Position numbers and translations under genes: made by a program. Shown piece after piece: positions 45,378 through 54,381 of a stretch of 64,000 bases of DNA. The DNA is taken from NCBI GenBank assembly GCA_017644375.1, contig JAEPLP010000001.1, forward strand, positions 1,038,001 through 1,102,000, given 5' to 3'. Numbering within the stretch: position 1 is the stretch's first letter; every line of letters starts with the position of its first letter. Under the pieces are notes generated by a model. It did not search any database and was not told where the DNA came from. It worked only from the letters and a program-made list of their open reading frames with translations. The DNA is from Prochlorococcus marinus CUG1435 (GTDB lineage: Bacteria; Cyanobacteriota; Cyanobacteriia; PCC-6307; Cyanobiaceae).

Positions 45378-46487
45378 ATGAGCGATATATTGTTAATTGG
45401 TTCATGTGAGCCATTTAGTGGTAAGTCTGCATTGGTTCTTGGGATAGCAAAAAGACTTTTACAGGAGAAAAAAAAAGTACGCATTGGTAAACCATTAGCA
45501 ACATGTATCGAACTTACTAATTTACCTTCAATGTCTTATGAAGGATTAATAGACGATGATGTTAAGTTTATTGGGTCTACATTAAATATTGAAGAGAAGA
45601 ATTTAATTTCTTCAGTAGGATTATTGGATAATATATCAGCTGAAAAAAGAATATCTAATAAAGATTTACTACCAGGAAAAGGTTTTGATCAAATTGAGGG
45701 ATTGGTTAATGATGATTTTGAAGGATTGAATATTCTTGAAGCGGCTGGAAGTCTTCATGAAGGAATGATCTATGGCTTAAGTCTCCCACAACTAGCTGAA
45801 AGTTTAAATGCGAAAGTCTTAATTGTGAATTTATGGGAAGATTGTAAAAGCGTAGATGCATTACTTGATGCGAAAAAACAATTAGGAAAGCATTTGGCTG
45901 GAGTGGTTTTGAATGCTGTTTTGCCTCAGGAAGTCGAAAAAGTTAAAAATGAAATTATACCTTCTCTAAAAGATCTGAATATTGAAGTATTTGGAGTCAT
46001 GCCTAAATCACCATTACTAAGAAGTGTAACTGTCGGTGAACTCGTAAGACGACTAAATGCCCGTGTAATTTGTTGTCCTGAAAAAGATCAATTACTTGTT
46101 GAGACATTAAGTATTGGTGCAATGGGAGTAAATTCTGCAATGGAATTTTTTAGAAGAAGAAGAAATATGGCTGTGGTTACTGGAGCTGATAGAACTGATA
46201 TCCAACTTGCGGCTTTGGAAGCTTCGACTCAATGTCTTATTTTAACTGGCTTGGGAGAACCTTTATCCCAATTGATTCATAGAGCAGAAGAATTGGAGGT
46301 GCCAATTTTAAAGGTGGAATTAGACACTCTTGCTTCTGTAGAAATTATTGAACAAGCTTTTGGGCATGTAAGGATACATGAATCAATCAAAGCTTCTTAT
46401 GCAGTTCAATTAGTGCAGGATCATGTGAATCTCAAAAGAATTCTTGAAAAGATAGATTTTCCCTGCAATTTTTCAGATAAATGCTAA
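45378..46487 (+). CDS. BioD-like P-loop / DRTGG domain protein
   Basis: From ATG at 45378 the product has about 369 residues. The N-terminal part is a dethiobiotin-synthetase-like P-loop domain with GSCEPFSGKSALVLG at residues 7-21. This matches the N-terminal domain of phosphotransacetylases and of cobyrinate synthases. The C-terminal part, from about residue 210, has the DRTGG-domain pattern (LLRSVTVGELVRRLNARV and AVVTGADRTDIQLAALE). The upstream open frame to 45321 has no family similarity. Function is unknown; DRTGG domains are often regulatory and may bind a nucleotide. The DprA-like gene begins 25 nt downstream. Confidence 0.78.
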   Translation: MSDILLIGSCEPFSGKSALVLGIAKRLLQEKKKVRIGKPLATCIELTNLPSMSYEGLIDDDVKFIGSTLNIEEKNLISSVGLLDNISAEKRISNKDLLPGKGFDQIEGLVNDDFEGLNILEAAGSLHEGMIYGLSLPQLAESLNAKVLIVNLWEDCKSVDALLDAKKQLGKHLAGVVLNAVLPQEVEKVKNEIIPSLKDLNIEVFGVMPKSPLLRSVTVGELVRRLNARVICCPEKDQLLVETLSIGAMGVNSAMEFFRRRRNMAVVTGADRTDIQLAALEASTQCLILTGLGEPLSQLIHRAEELEVPILKVELDTLASVEIIEQAFGHVRIHESIKASYAVQLVQDHVNLKRILEKIDFPCNFSDKC

Positions 46488-46512
46488 TTTCAAATATAGA
46501 AACAATTTTATT

Positions 46513-47025
46513 TTGAGTCGCTCTTTAGATCTACCAGCAACTGAAGGTGTTGATGCCTTAGCTCAAGAACTTGCAAAACTCCAGGATAATGGAAAAAGAA
46601 GGATTGCTTTTTTGGGCAGTAGACATGTACCAGTTGTTGATATCCACTTGATCGAGTTAATAGCAAGATCGTTAGCAGAGGAAGGACATAATATTCTCAC
46701 ATCAGGATCTCAAGGAGTAAATGCTGCTGTTATACGAGCTGTTTTAGATATTAACCCATCATTATTGACTGTTTTATTGCCACAAAGTCTTGATAGACAA
46801 ATCCCCGAAATCAAAGAACAACTTGAGAGGGTTATGCACTTAGTTGAAAAAAGTGAAAATGATGAATTGCCTTTGCCACTAGCGAGCAGCCTTTGTAATC
46901 AAGAAATTATTACAAGGTGCGATCAATTAATTTGTTTTGCATTTCACGATAGTGAAACCTTACTAAACAGTTGTAGATGTGCAGAAGAAATGGGCAAAGT
47001 GGTTAGCCTGTTATTTTTTGATTAA
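46513..47025 (+). CDS. DprA/Rossmann-like protein
   Basis: The 170-residue protein has a single Rossmann-like domain with IAFLGSRH near residues 31-38 and GHNILTSGSQGVNAAVIRAVL near 58-78. This is the pattern of the DprA/Smf nucleotide-binding core, where a GSR and a GS-x-G-x-N/D-x2-A motif occur. Real DprA is longer and loads RecA on incoming DNA. This short protein lacks the SAM and winged-helix domains, so the annotation as a DNA recombination mediator should be treated with care. The start is TTG at 46513. It is likely cotranscribed with the BioD-like gene 25 nt upstream. Confidence 0.68.
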   Translation: MSRSLDLPATEGVDALAQELAKLQDNGKRRIAFLGSRHVPVVDIHLIELIARSLAEEGHNILTSGSQGVNAAVIRAVLDINPSLLTVLLPQSLDRQIPEIKEQLERVMHLVEKSENDELPLPLASSLCNQEIITRCDQLICFAFHDSETLLNSCRCAEEMGKVVSLLFFD

Positions 47026-47092
47026 ATAAACTCATCCTTATTTATTTCAATACAAATTATGCTAATAATAGTCTTGAATTTAAAAATTTACT

Positions 47093-47590
47093 ATGGCAGA
47101 AAGTTTTTCATTTGATGTAGTCTCTGATTTCGAAAGACAGGAATTAGTTAATAGTTTAGATCAAGTAAAAAGGGAAATTTCTCAACGTTATGATCTGAAA
47201 GGAACTGACACAGTAGTTGATTTAGATAAAGAAAATATTTTTATAACGACTAATAGTGAACTTACCCTAAATGCTGTCAATGACATAATCAGACAAAAGG
47301 CAATAAAAAGAGACTTATCTTTAAAAATTTTCGAGTATGGTCAAATTGAAATAGTGAGTGGTAATAGGGTGAAACAAACAATTCTATTAAAACAGGGAAT
47401 CAAACAAGAAATAGCCAAAAAAATCAGTAAAAATATTAGAGATCAAATAAAAAAAATCAATGTCAGCATTAATGGAGAAACACTAAGAGTTTCTAGTAAA
47501 AGTAAAAATGATCTTCAATTAGCAATTAAGCTTGTTGGTGAATTGGAAGAATCTTTGGATATTCCCCTAAAGGCAAATAACTTTAGATAA
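47093..47590 (+). CDS. YajQ family nucleotide-binding protein
   Basis: The 165-residue protein follows the YajQ pattern from the start (SFSFDVVSDFERQELVNSLDQVKREISQRYDLKG). It continues with a second ferredoxin-like domain and ends with the DLQLAIKLVGELEESLDIPLKANNFR motif. In other bacteria YajQ proteins bind cyclic di-GMP or nucleic acids. Whether this cyanobacterium uses cyclic di-GMP is not clear from the window. ATG start. Confidence 0.93.
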   Translation: MAESFSFDVVSDFERQELVNSLDQVKREISQRYDLKGTDTVVDLDKENIFITTNSELTLNAVNDIIRQKAIKRDLSLKIFEYGQIEIVSGNRVKQTILLKQGIKQEIAKKISKNIRDQIKKINVSINGETLRVSSKSKNDLQLAIKLVGELEESLDIPLKANNFR

Positions 47591-47617
47591 AATCTTCAAT
47601 AAATATATCAAAATAAT

Positions 47618-47824
47618 ATGGCAGATTATCCAGAATCACTTATTAAAACGTTATTTTTAAAGGTCAAAGAATATCCTCGTTTTTCATATGGAGAAGTTGA
47701 AAAATATTGTTGGATGGCAGTGCATGAGCATAAGCATGGTGTGTTGCCCTCTGAATATGATATTAGAGAGATAGATGAGAATCTTTTTTTACGACTGTTG
47801 CAAGAATTTAAACAAAATATCTAA
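47618..47824 (+). CDS. Hypothetical protein, 68 residues
   Basis: A small soluble protein with aromatic and acidic residues; I do not recognise a family. Residues about 5-45 (ESLIKTLFLKVKEYPRFSYGEVEKYCWMAV) may form two helices joined by a turn. It begins 27 nt after yajQ on the same strand with a normal ATG, so it is likely cotranscribed. It ends 110 bp before the SPFH gene, in AT-rich DNA containing a 12-bp palindrome of A/T-rich bases that I do not interpret. Confidence 0.6.
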   Translation: MADYPESLIKTLFLKVKEYPRFSYGEVEKYCWMAVHEHKHGVLPSEYDIREIDENLFLRLLQEFKQNI

Positions 47825-47934
47825 AATAATATTTATTTCCCTTTTTACAATTATTAAAAAAATATATTAATTAAATGCCTTATTAATGCACTAATTAATT
47901 AGATTAAATATGATTGATTAAAAGTAAAAATTAA

Positions 47935-48738
47935 ATGTCAACATCCTTTAAAAATGTCACTCCGACTGGTCCCGGGGGGACAGCAACACTCTTAATTGTA
48001 TTGTCTTTTACTGGCTTTCTTTTGCTCACTCAGTCTCTCTTTGTTGTGCCCTCTGGACAGGTTGCAGTAGTAACAACATTAGGGAAAGTAAGTGGTCCTT
48101 CTAGAAGAGCTGGTCTAAATTTTAAACTGCCATTTATTCAATCTGTATATCCGTTCGATATTAAAACTCAAGTTCAACCTGAAAAATTTGAAACTTTAAC
48201 AAAGGATCTTCAAGTTATTAGAGCTACAGCTACTGTAAAATATTCAGTTAAACCAAATGAAGCAGGGAGGATTTTTGCCACTATTGCTAGTAGAAATAGT
48301 GATGTTTATCAAAAAATTGTTCAGCCATCTTTACTAAAAGCTCTTAAGTCAGTCTTCTCTCAATATGAGCTGGAAACAATAGCTACAGAATTTGCGGTTA
48401 TTTCTGAAAAAGTTGGAGATACCGTTGCAAAAGAACTCAATTCTTTTGATTATGTAGATGTTAAAAGTTTGGATCTTACTGGACTAGAGATTGCTGAAGA
48501 ATATAGAGCTGCTATAGAACAAAAACAAATAGCTGGTCAACAATTATTAAGAGCAAAAACAGAAGTGGAAATTGCTGAGCAAGAGGCTCTTAGATATGAA
48601 ACCTTAAATAGAAGTCTTGATGATCAGGTTCTTTTCAAATTATTTCTTGACAAGTGGGATGGTAGCACTCAAGTCGTACCAGGCTTACCAGGTTCAGAGG
48701 GAGGCTCTCCTCCAGTAATAGTTGGTGGTAGAAGATAA
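47935..48738 (+). CDS. SPFH/Band 7 (prohibitin-like) membrane protein
   Basis: The 267-residue protein has one N-terminal membrane segment (residues about 17-38), then the SPFH domain: VPSGQVAVVTTLGKVSG, RAGLNFKLPFIQSVYPFDIKTQ, and VIRATATVKYSV. A C-terminal helical region with AEEYRAAIEQKQIAGQQ and EVEIAEQEALRYE can form coiled coils. Prohibitin-type proteins build ring scaffolds around membrane proteases such as FtsH. It stands alone; the convergent hemL stop is 36 bp away. Confidence 0.92.
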   Translation: MSTSFKNVTPTGPGGTATLLIVLSFTGFLLLTQSLFVVPSGQVAVVTTLGKVSGPSRRAGLNFKLPFIQSVYPFDIKTQVQPEKFETLTKDLQVIRATATVKYSVKPNEAGRIFATIASRNSDVYQKIVQPSLLKALKSVFSQYELETIATEFAVISEKVGDTVAKELNSFDYVDVKSLDLTGLEIAEEYRAAIEQKQIAGQQLLRAKTEVEIAEQEALRYETLNRSLDDQVLFKLFLDKWDGSTQVVPGLPGSEGGSPPVIVGGRR

Positions 48739-48774
48739 TATAAATTTATCTTTTTTTTTAATAAATAAAAAATT

Positions 48775-50076
48775 TTAGTTTTTTAAGGCGCAAAAAGATT
48801 GATCAAATGCCTCGATAGTCTTCTCAATTTCTTCTTCGCCATGTGCCAAGGAAGTGAAGCCAGCTTCAAAAGGACTTGGAGCTAGGTAAATTCCTCTTTG
48901 TAACATCTCTCTATGCAACTTACCGAATAGTTCGGCGTCATTTGTTTTTGCTTCATCAAAGTTTCTTACTGGCCCCTCACATAAGAAAAATCCAAACATA
49001 GCGCTTACATTCCCACCGTAAATTGCAATTCCATTACTTTCTGCAGACTGAAGTATCCCTTCAGTTAACCTAGAAGTTATTGCATCTAATTTTTCATAGG
49101 TGCCTTCTTGTTTGAGTAGCTCGAGGGTTTTTATACCAGCAGTCATTGCTAGTGGGTTTCCGCTTAAAGTACCTGCCTGATAGACCGGACCTGAAGGAGC
49201 AACCATTGACATTATTTCTTTCTTACCTCCATAAGCTCCGACAGGAAGACCTCCACCAATAACTTTCCCTAGAGTAGTTAAGTCAGGAATAACTCCAAAC
49301 TTTTCTTGAGCACCACCATAACTGATTCTGAAACCGGTCATGACCTCATCAAAAACTAATAAGGATCCATTCTCAGTGGTTAATTCTCTTAACCCCTCCA
49401 AGAAACCTGGCTCAGGAGTAATAAAGCCGGCATTACCTACAATTGGCTCAAGAATTACCCCAGAAATGGCATCAGGATTTTCGGAAAATAATTTTTTAAC
49501 TGCTTCTAGATCATTATAAGGTGCAGTTAGTGTATTAGCAGTTGTTGTGCGTGGAACTCCTGGAGAATCTGGCAATCCTAAAGTAGCCACTCCTGATCCG
49601 GCCTTAACCAAAAACATATCTGCATGGCCGTGATAGCATCCGTCAAATTTAATAACTTTATCTCTTCCAGTAAATGCTCTCATTAGCCTTAAAACAGCCA
49701 TGCAAGCTTCAGTCCCGCTATTAACAAATCTGACCATTTCTACTGATGGGACGGCATCTATAACCATCTCAGCAAGTTTATTTTCTAAAATACATGGAGC
49801 TCCAAAGCTGGTACCTTTTTCAATTGCTTCTTGTAATGCTGTTGTCACTTCAGGATGAGCATGTCCGCATATGGCAGGTCCCCAACTACCTATATAGTCA
49901 ATATATCTATTTCCATCGATATCCCAGGCGAAAGGGCCTTTAACTCTATCAAACACAATTGGCTGTCCGCCTACAGACTTAAAAGCTCTTACAGGAGAAC
50001 TTACTCCTCCAGGCATTAATTCTTGGGCTGCGGAGAAAACTTCTTCTGATTGGGTGCAATTTAATATGTTAGTCAC
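48775..50076 (-). CDS. hemL: Glutamate-1-semialdehyde 2,1-aminomutase
   Basis: HemL makes 5-aminolevulinate from glutamate-1-semialdehyde in the C5 tetrapyrrole pathway. The 433-residue PLP enzyme has the phosphate-binding [15 protein letters not shown] near residue 118, DEVMTGFR near 247, and the PLP Lys in [14 protein letters not shown] near 272. The start is GTG at 50074-50076; ahead of it lie 229 bp without a gene, including a perfect 14-bp palindrome. Together with gltX, hemC and chlG it covers several steps toward chlorophyll in this window. Confidence 0.97.
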   Translation of the reverse strand: MTNILNCTQSEEVFSAAQELMPGGVSSPVRAFKSVGGQPIVFDRVKGPFAWDIDGNRYIDYIGSWGPAICGHAHPEVTTALQEAIEKGTSFGAPCILENKLAEMVIDAVPSVEMVRFVNSGTEACMAVLRLMRAFTGRDKVIKFDGCYHGHADMFLVKAGSGVATLGLPDSPGVPRTTTANTLTAPYNDLEAVKKLFSENPDAISGVILEPIVGNAGFITPEPGFLEGLRELTTENGSLLVFDEVMTGFRISYGGAQEKFGVIPDLTTLGKVIGGGLPVGAYGGKKEIMSMVAPSGPVYQAGTLSGNPLAMTAGIKTLELLKQEGTYEKLDAITSRLTEGILQSAESNGIAIYGGNVSAMFGFFLCEGPVRNFDEAKTNDAELFGKLHREMLQRGIYLAPSPFEAGFTSLAHGEEEIEKTIEAFDQSFCALKN

Positions 50077-50272
50077 AGTTTAAATAAATGAAGCTTTAAG
50101 AAAATAATCAGTCATGTTCTAAATTAGAAATAACTAAAAATTTTGTCAATCAATTTTGAAATTCTACATTATGACATTTATATTGCGTTTGTTTGGATTG
50201 TAAATTATTAATTTTTAGAAAATGATAAAAACAATTTAATATTTACCTTGATAGCTCTCTATTAATAAGCGT

Positions 50273-50286
50273 TTTCAGGCCTGAAA
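50273..50286. promoter_or_regulatory. 14-bp perfect palindrome between hemL and xth
   Basis: The sequence TTTCAGGCCTGAAA is its own reverse complement and contains a GC core unusual in this AT-rich gap. It lies 20 bp past the xth stop codon (on the minus strand) and about 200 bp before the hemL start. It has no following T-run on either strand, so a classical terminator is unlikely. It could be a dimeric regulator site or part of a transcript end, but nothing here identifies a binding protein. Confidence 0.25.
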
Positions 50287-50305
50287 TGAAAATCATCTAA
50301 TTTGT

Positions 50306-51151
50306 TTATATTTCGAAAAAATTATCCTCTTCCTCAAAAAAATCTATATTTGTGTCATCTAAGTTTAGATTTATCATTACCGGGGCATGATCACTTGGTC
50401 GTAGATTTGCTCTAGGTAAGCTGTCTATTACACAGTTTTTAAGGTTTGATGATAGTTCTTTACTGATGTAAATATGGTCTATCCTCCAACCTTTATTTAA
50501 TTCATATGCATTATTACGGTAATCCCACCAACTCCAATGACCAGTATTTTTTTCAAAAATCCTAAATGTATCTATTAGTCTCCCTTTCAGTACATTCCTT
50601 AGAGCATTTCTCTCAATCTCAGATGCCATTATTCCCCCTTCATATTTCTTTGGATCATGAATATCTAAGTTAGATGGAGCAATATTAAAATCGCCCATCA
50701 GACAAATAAACCCTCCTTTTTTTTCTTGTTCATCCAATAAAGAAGCTAAACAATTTAACCAATTAATTTTGTACTCAAACTTTTCTGACTCTAGTGAAGA
50801 TCCATTAGGAACATATACATTTATGATTTTAATACCATTAATATCAGCAGAAATTAATCGTTTTTGATCTCTGAAGATTTCAATATCTTGGTCAGAGTTT
50901 TTACAACCGTAAAATCCTTTTTTAATATTTTCGGCTTTAATTTTAGAAATAATTGCAACGCCGTTGTAGGACTTTTGTCCGTAAACCTCTACCGAATAGC
51001 CTAATTTTTCAAAAGGTTCAGTCGGAAAACTATCATCTACTACTTTTGTTTCCTGTAAACATAGAATATCTGGATTGACCTGATTAATCCAATCTATTAT
51101 TTGTGAAAGTCTGGTTCTAATAGAGTTAACATTCCAAGTTGCTATTAACAA
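50306..51151 (-). CDS. xth: Exodeoxyribonuclease III / AP endonuclease
   Basis: This enzyme cuts DNA at abasic sites and degrades 3' ends. The 281-residue endonuclease/exonuclease/phosphatase-fold protein has TWNVNSIRTR (residues 4-13) and LQETKV near 33, with the metal-binding Glu. MGDFNIAPS is near 154 with catalytic Asp and Asn, and PSDHAPV near 255 with the Asp-His pair. The start is TTG at 51149-51151; no ATG is available ahead of the first motif. It is divergent from the small secreted-protein gene, with 72 bp between them. Confidence 0.95.
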   Translation of the reverse strand: MLIATWNVNSIRTRLSQIIDWINQVNPDILCLQETKVVDDSFPTEPFEKLGYSVEVYGQKSYNGVAIISKIKAENIKKGFYGCKNSDQDIEIFRDQKRLISADINGIKIINVYVPNGSSLESEKFEYKINWLNCLASLLDEQEKKGGFICLMGDFNIAPSNLDIHDPKKYEGGIMASEIERNALRNVLKGRLIDTFRIFEKNTGHWSWWDYRNNAYELNKGWRIDHIYISKELSSNLKNCVIDSLPRANLRPSDHAPVMINLNLDDTNIDFFEEEDNFFEI

Positions 51152-51223
51152 ATTTCTACTAAATTATGTAAAATTAAGTTAGCAAAAAACTTTGGCCATT
51201 AAGGAATTTTGAAATTTAATAAA

Positions 51224-51517
51224 ATGAATAAGTATTTTTTTAAAAACTTTTCTAAACCAATACTTATAATTATGGTCTCTTTGCTTTCGATCCCTTTTAA
51301 AAGTGATTTCCTTAATGCAGAATATTTATTTGATGAATTGAAAATCGATACCTCAACGAAATCAAAAGAAGATGGGTCTGCTATTCCAACAAATCCATTT
51401 GAACTTGTTGAAATGATTAGGAGAAAAAATAGTTTGAATGATGCGACTAATCCCTCTGATGCAATTGATGATGCGTTAAAGTCTTTTAATAGTTTGGAGG
51501 GAAAACAAGAAATTTAA
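51224..51517 (+). CDS. Hypothetical secreted or anchored small protein, 97 residues
   Basis: I use ATG at 51224, five codons after the TTG at 51209. The product has a basic N-terminus and one hydrophobic segment (about 10-28), followed by polar residues: a probable signal peptide ending near FLNA. The mature part has ELVEMIRRKNSLNDATNPSDAIDDALKSF, which looks helical. I do not recognise a family. It is divergent from xth and lies 31 nt before the next unknown gene on the same strand. Confidence 0.6.
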   Translation: MNKYFFKNFSKPILIIMVSLLSIPFKSDFLNAEYLFDELKIDTSTKSKEDGSAIPTNPFELVEMIRRKNSLNDATNPSDAIDDALKSFNSLEGKQEI

Positions 51518-51548
51518 TAAGATCAATTTCAATTTTTAAATCTTTAAT

Positions 51549-52148
51549 ATGTTCAAAAATCCTATTCCACAAGTTACTGATCCATTTCAATACAGAGCTA
51601 TTGGTATTGTGAATGGAAAGTTTACGCCTCATGATAGTGAGCAGTTAAATAGAGGCTTGATAACTGATAATGAAGGCGAAAAAATTGAAACAGTAGTACT
51701 AGGTAAAGCATTATCACTTTTAAAAAAGCATATTGATTTAAATAAAAATTATTACTGGGTTGTTTATCCAAAGAATAAAAATACTCAAAACTTGCATTTA
51801 CAGGTTGCAGGTATCTGGGATCCTGTACTACTTAACGATTTACCAAAGAATTCGTCAAAAATTAACTTCTCTAAATTATTGGAAGAATTAGATTTAAAAG
51901 ATAATTATTTTTCTGTTAGAGGAGAGCTAGTTTTTGTCAATAAATCAAAAAAAGAAATCGTTATTAAGATCTGTTCTACTTCAAAAATAAAGAATTTAAA
52001 AAATAAAAATTTTAAGTTAGTCATAAAAGGTGAGCTTTCTCTCGAACTTCTCAATAATTTTCTAGGTTTAGATGTCCATAGAGATGGTAATTCTTTGAAA
52101 TTACTTAATTACGAAGTTATTGGCAAAAATCTTTCTAAAAATAATTAG
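51549..52148 (+). CDS. Conserved-looking hypothetical protein, 199 residues
   Basis: The protein is soluble, with no signal or membrane segment. The N-terminal half contains FQYRAIGIVNGKFTPHD and YYWVVYPKNKNTQNLHLQVAGIWDP. The latter resembles a short OB- or beta-barrel region found in several cyanobacterial hypothetical proteins, as far as I recall. The C-terminal half is Lys-rich with possible beta strands. I would not assign a function. It is part of a same-strand run ending with larC, which begins 53 bp downstream. Confidence 0.62.
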   Translation: MFKNPIPQVTDPFQYRAIGIVNGKFTPHDSEQLNRGLITDNEGEKIETVVLGKALSLLKKHIDLNKNYYWVVYPKNKNTQNLHLQVAGIWDPVLLNDLPKNSSKINFSKLLEELDLKDNYFSVRGELVFVNKSKKEIVIKICSTSKIKNLKNKNFKLVIKGELSLELLNNFLGLDVHRDGNSLKLLNYEVIGKNLSKNN

Positions 52149-52201
52149 AATGTAAAATTGATATTTATCCCAATTCTTATCAACCAAGAAATCTAAGATT
52201 T

Positions 52202-53428
52202 ATGGAAGATGTTTTAATTGAATGTTCACCAGGAATCTCTGGGGATATGTTATTAGGAGCTTTTTATGACTTAGGTGTTCCTAAACAAGTTATTGAACAA
52301 CCACTTATTGATCTTGGATTAAAGGATCTCTATCATCTAGAGTTTAAAGAATCGAAAAGCTCTTCAATCCGAGGGATAAGTGTGAAGGTTGAGACTATTA
52401 GTCGCAGTCCTTTCAAAAGAACTTGGAGAAGCATTAAAGAACTTATTTCAAATGGTCACTTAGAAGATAAATTAAAGCAGAAAATTTATGAGGTATTTGA
52501 ATCTTTAGCAAATGCAGAAGGAAAAGTTCATGGCATCAAATCTGAGGATGTTCATTTTCATGAAATTGGGGCTATCGATTCATTAGTGGATATCGTAGGA
52601 GTATGTGCTGCATTTAATTACCTAAATCCTAAAAAGATTTATTGCAATGAACCTATGTTAGGGAAGGGCTTCGTTCAAACTGAACATGGGAGATTATCCG
52701 TACCCCCTCCTGCTGTAATAGAGTTAATAAGGCAAAGAAATATTAAGGTTTTATCAAGTTTTGACTCAATAGAGGGTGAACTATCGACACCAACGGGCAT
52801 TGCTTTACTTTCTAATTTTGTCCAAAATCTGCAACCCCCATCAAAATATTCTGTTAACTCTTATGGAGTAGGCATTGGCAACAAAAAATTTCCATTTGCT
52901 AATTTGGTGAGAGTTTATAAAATTGCTTCATTTGATGATTATTCTATTTATAAACAAATTAATCCAAAGTTCGAAGAGATATCTGTACAAGAAGCCTGGA
53001 TTGATGACCAAACACCTGAAGATATATGCAATTTTGTAGAGAAACTGAGAATTGAAGGTGCTTACGACGTTTCTTATCAAGCTATCAATATGAAAAAAAA
53101 TAGAATTGGATTCTCTATTCAAGTAATCTTGCCAATAGAGAAAAAAGAATTTTTTAGGCAGCTATGGTTTGATTATTCCAATACTATTGGAGTTCGTGAA
53201 AGGATCCAATCAAGGTGGATATTACTTAGAAGGAGAGGAGAATGTTCAACGACTTTTGGAAATATAAAAGTTAAACAGACTATGAAACCAGATGGATCAA
53301 TAACTATGAAGCCTGAAAATGACGAAGTTATAAGATTAAAACTAGAGCATAAAATATCAACTGAAGAAATAAGAAAAATAATAAAAGATTCCAGTAAAAA
53401 ATTTCAAGCATTTGAAGACTGGAAATGA
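52202..53428 (+). CDS. larC: Nickel-pincer cofactor synthesis protein LarC-like
   Basis: The 408-residue protein has the DUF111/LarC signatures ECSPGISGDMLLGAFYDLG (residues 7-25) and FHEIGAIDSLVDIVG (residues 119-133). Also present are STPTGIALL near 198 and ESIQSRW-like RVRERIQSRW near 336. In Lactobacillus, LarC inserts nickel into the pyridinium bis-thiocarboxylate pincer of lactate racemase. No larA, larB or larE is nearby, so its role in this organism is open. The stop overlaps the following gene by 4 nt (ATGA). Confidence 0.88.
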   Translation: MEDVLIECSPGISGDMLLGAFYDLGVPKQVIEQPLIDLGLKDLYHLEFKESKSSSIRGISVKVETISRSPFKRTWRSIKELISNGHLEDKLKQKIYEVFESLANAEGKVHGIKSEDVHFHEIGAIDSLVDIVGVCAAFNYLNPKKIYCNEPMLGKGFVQTEHGRLSVPPPAVIELIRQRNIKVLSSFDSIEGELSTPTGIALLSNFVQNLQPPSKYSVNSYGVGIGNKKFPFANLVRVYKIASFDDYSIYKQINPKFEEISVQEAWIDDQTPEDICNFVEKLRIEGAYDVSYQAINMKKNRIGFSIQVILPIEKKEFFRQLWFDYSNTIGVRERIQSRWILLRRRGECSTTFGNIKVKQTMKPDGSITMKPENDEVIRLKLEHKISTEEIRKIIKDSSKKFQAFEDWK

Positions 53429-54381
53429 GATTCAATTTAAGTAGTCAATCATATTGGAAATTTCTAAAAAAATTTAATTTTGGAATTTTAAAGAGTACTT
53501 TCTTTATTTCAAGCTTGTTATATTTTTGCATCTATTTTTTTTATAATATTGATCAAATTACTTTTGATATTAATTTAGAAAAAAATGGAATTAATTTATT
53601 TTTATCATTTTTATTTTGTGTTTTAAGTATTTACCTGAACGCATATGGATGGAAATATATTGTTAAATGGTTTGGGAAAGAATTTAAAAGTAATAATCTA
53701 GTTTCTTTTTATGTCTTAACTAATATTCTAAAATACGTTCCTGGAGGGATTTGGCATTTTGTTGAAAGATTTAATTTTATAAAAAAAATAAGTAATCCCC
53801 AGATTGCTTTGTATTCGACACTTATAGAACCTTATTTTATGTTGAGTGGATCTTTTCTCTTGGCATCGCTGGGATTAATTTTTTCACCACTTTATTCTTT
53901 TTTAATTTTTCCTTTAGTATTCTTAAATAGGAAATTAATTTATTTTATCTTAAAAAGATTAAGAACCCTTAAGGGAAAAGTATTTGAGGTTTTGAGACTT
54001 CAAAATTTAAATGGCCAATTTGAAGAGAGAACAAATATAATCTCTTTTTTTCCTAGTAGAGCTTTATTGCTTGAAATTGGATTTGTTTTATCTAAATTTG
54101 TTGGGTTTTATTTTTGCTTAAATACTTTTTATCAAAGTAATACTTTGGACATCATATTTTTATTAGTAATCTTTTCTTTGTCATGGTCTTTAGGATTGGT
54201 AGTCCCAACAGCTCCAGGAGGAGTTGGTGTTTTTGAAGCCTGCCTTCTTTTTCTTGTGGGCAGAAATATCCCACAGAATGCAATTTTTGTTTGCTTAATT
54301 TATTTTAGAATTATATCTACATCGGCAGATTTGTTGTTAAGCTTCCCTTTTTTAATTAGAAAAATTTTTAAAAGAATTTAG
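53425..54381 (+). CDS. LPG-synthase-like (DUF318/UPF0104-type) membrane protein
   Basis: The 318-residue protein has about eight predicted membrane helices. It shows the KYVPGGIWHFVERFNF motif (near residue 108) and the APGGVGVFEACLLFL motif (near 268), typical of the membrane domain of lysylphosphatidylglycerol synthase family proteins. There is no C-terminal aminoacyl-transfer domain, so it is not a full MprF. Related small proteins are called UPF0104 and may move lipids, but this is inference. It overlaps larC by 4 nt and meets the permease gene tail to tail with a 4-nt overlap. Confidence 0.78.
   Translation: MRFNLSSQSYWKFLKKFNFGILKSTFFISSLLYFCIYFFYNIDQITFDINLEKNGINLFLSFLFCVLSIYLNAYGWKYIVKWFGKEFKSNNLVSFYVLTNILKYVPGGIWHFVERFNFIKKISNPQIALYSTLIEPYFMLSGSFLLASLGLIFSPLYSFLIFPLVFLNRKLIYFILKRLRTLKGKVFEVLRLQNLNGQFEERTNIISFFPSRALLLEIGFVLSKFVGFYFCLNTFYQSNTLDIIFLLVIFSLSWSLGLVVPTAPGGVGVFEACLLFLVGRNIPQNAIFVCLIYFRIISTSADLLLSFPFLIRKIFKRI

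Noticed and set aside
48739-48774. Bidirectional terminator between the SPFH gene and hemL
   Set aside because: There is a T-run but the flanking inverted sequence is short and AT-only, too weak to call.
50077-50305. A small coding gene in the hemL-xth gap
   Set aside because: No frame with a good start and length was seen; the region holds only AT-rich DNA and the palindrome.
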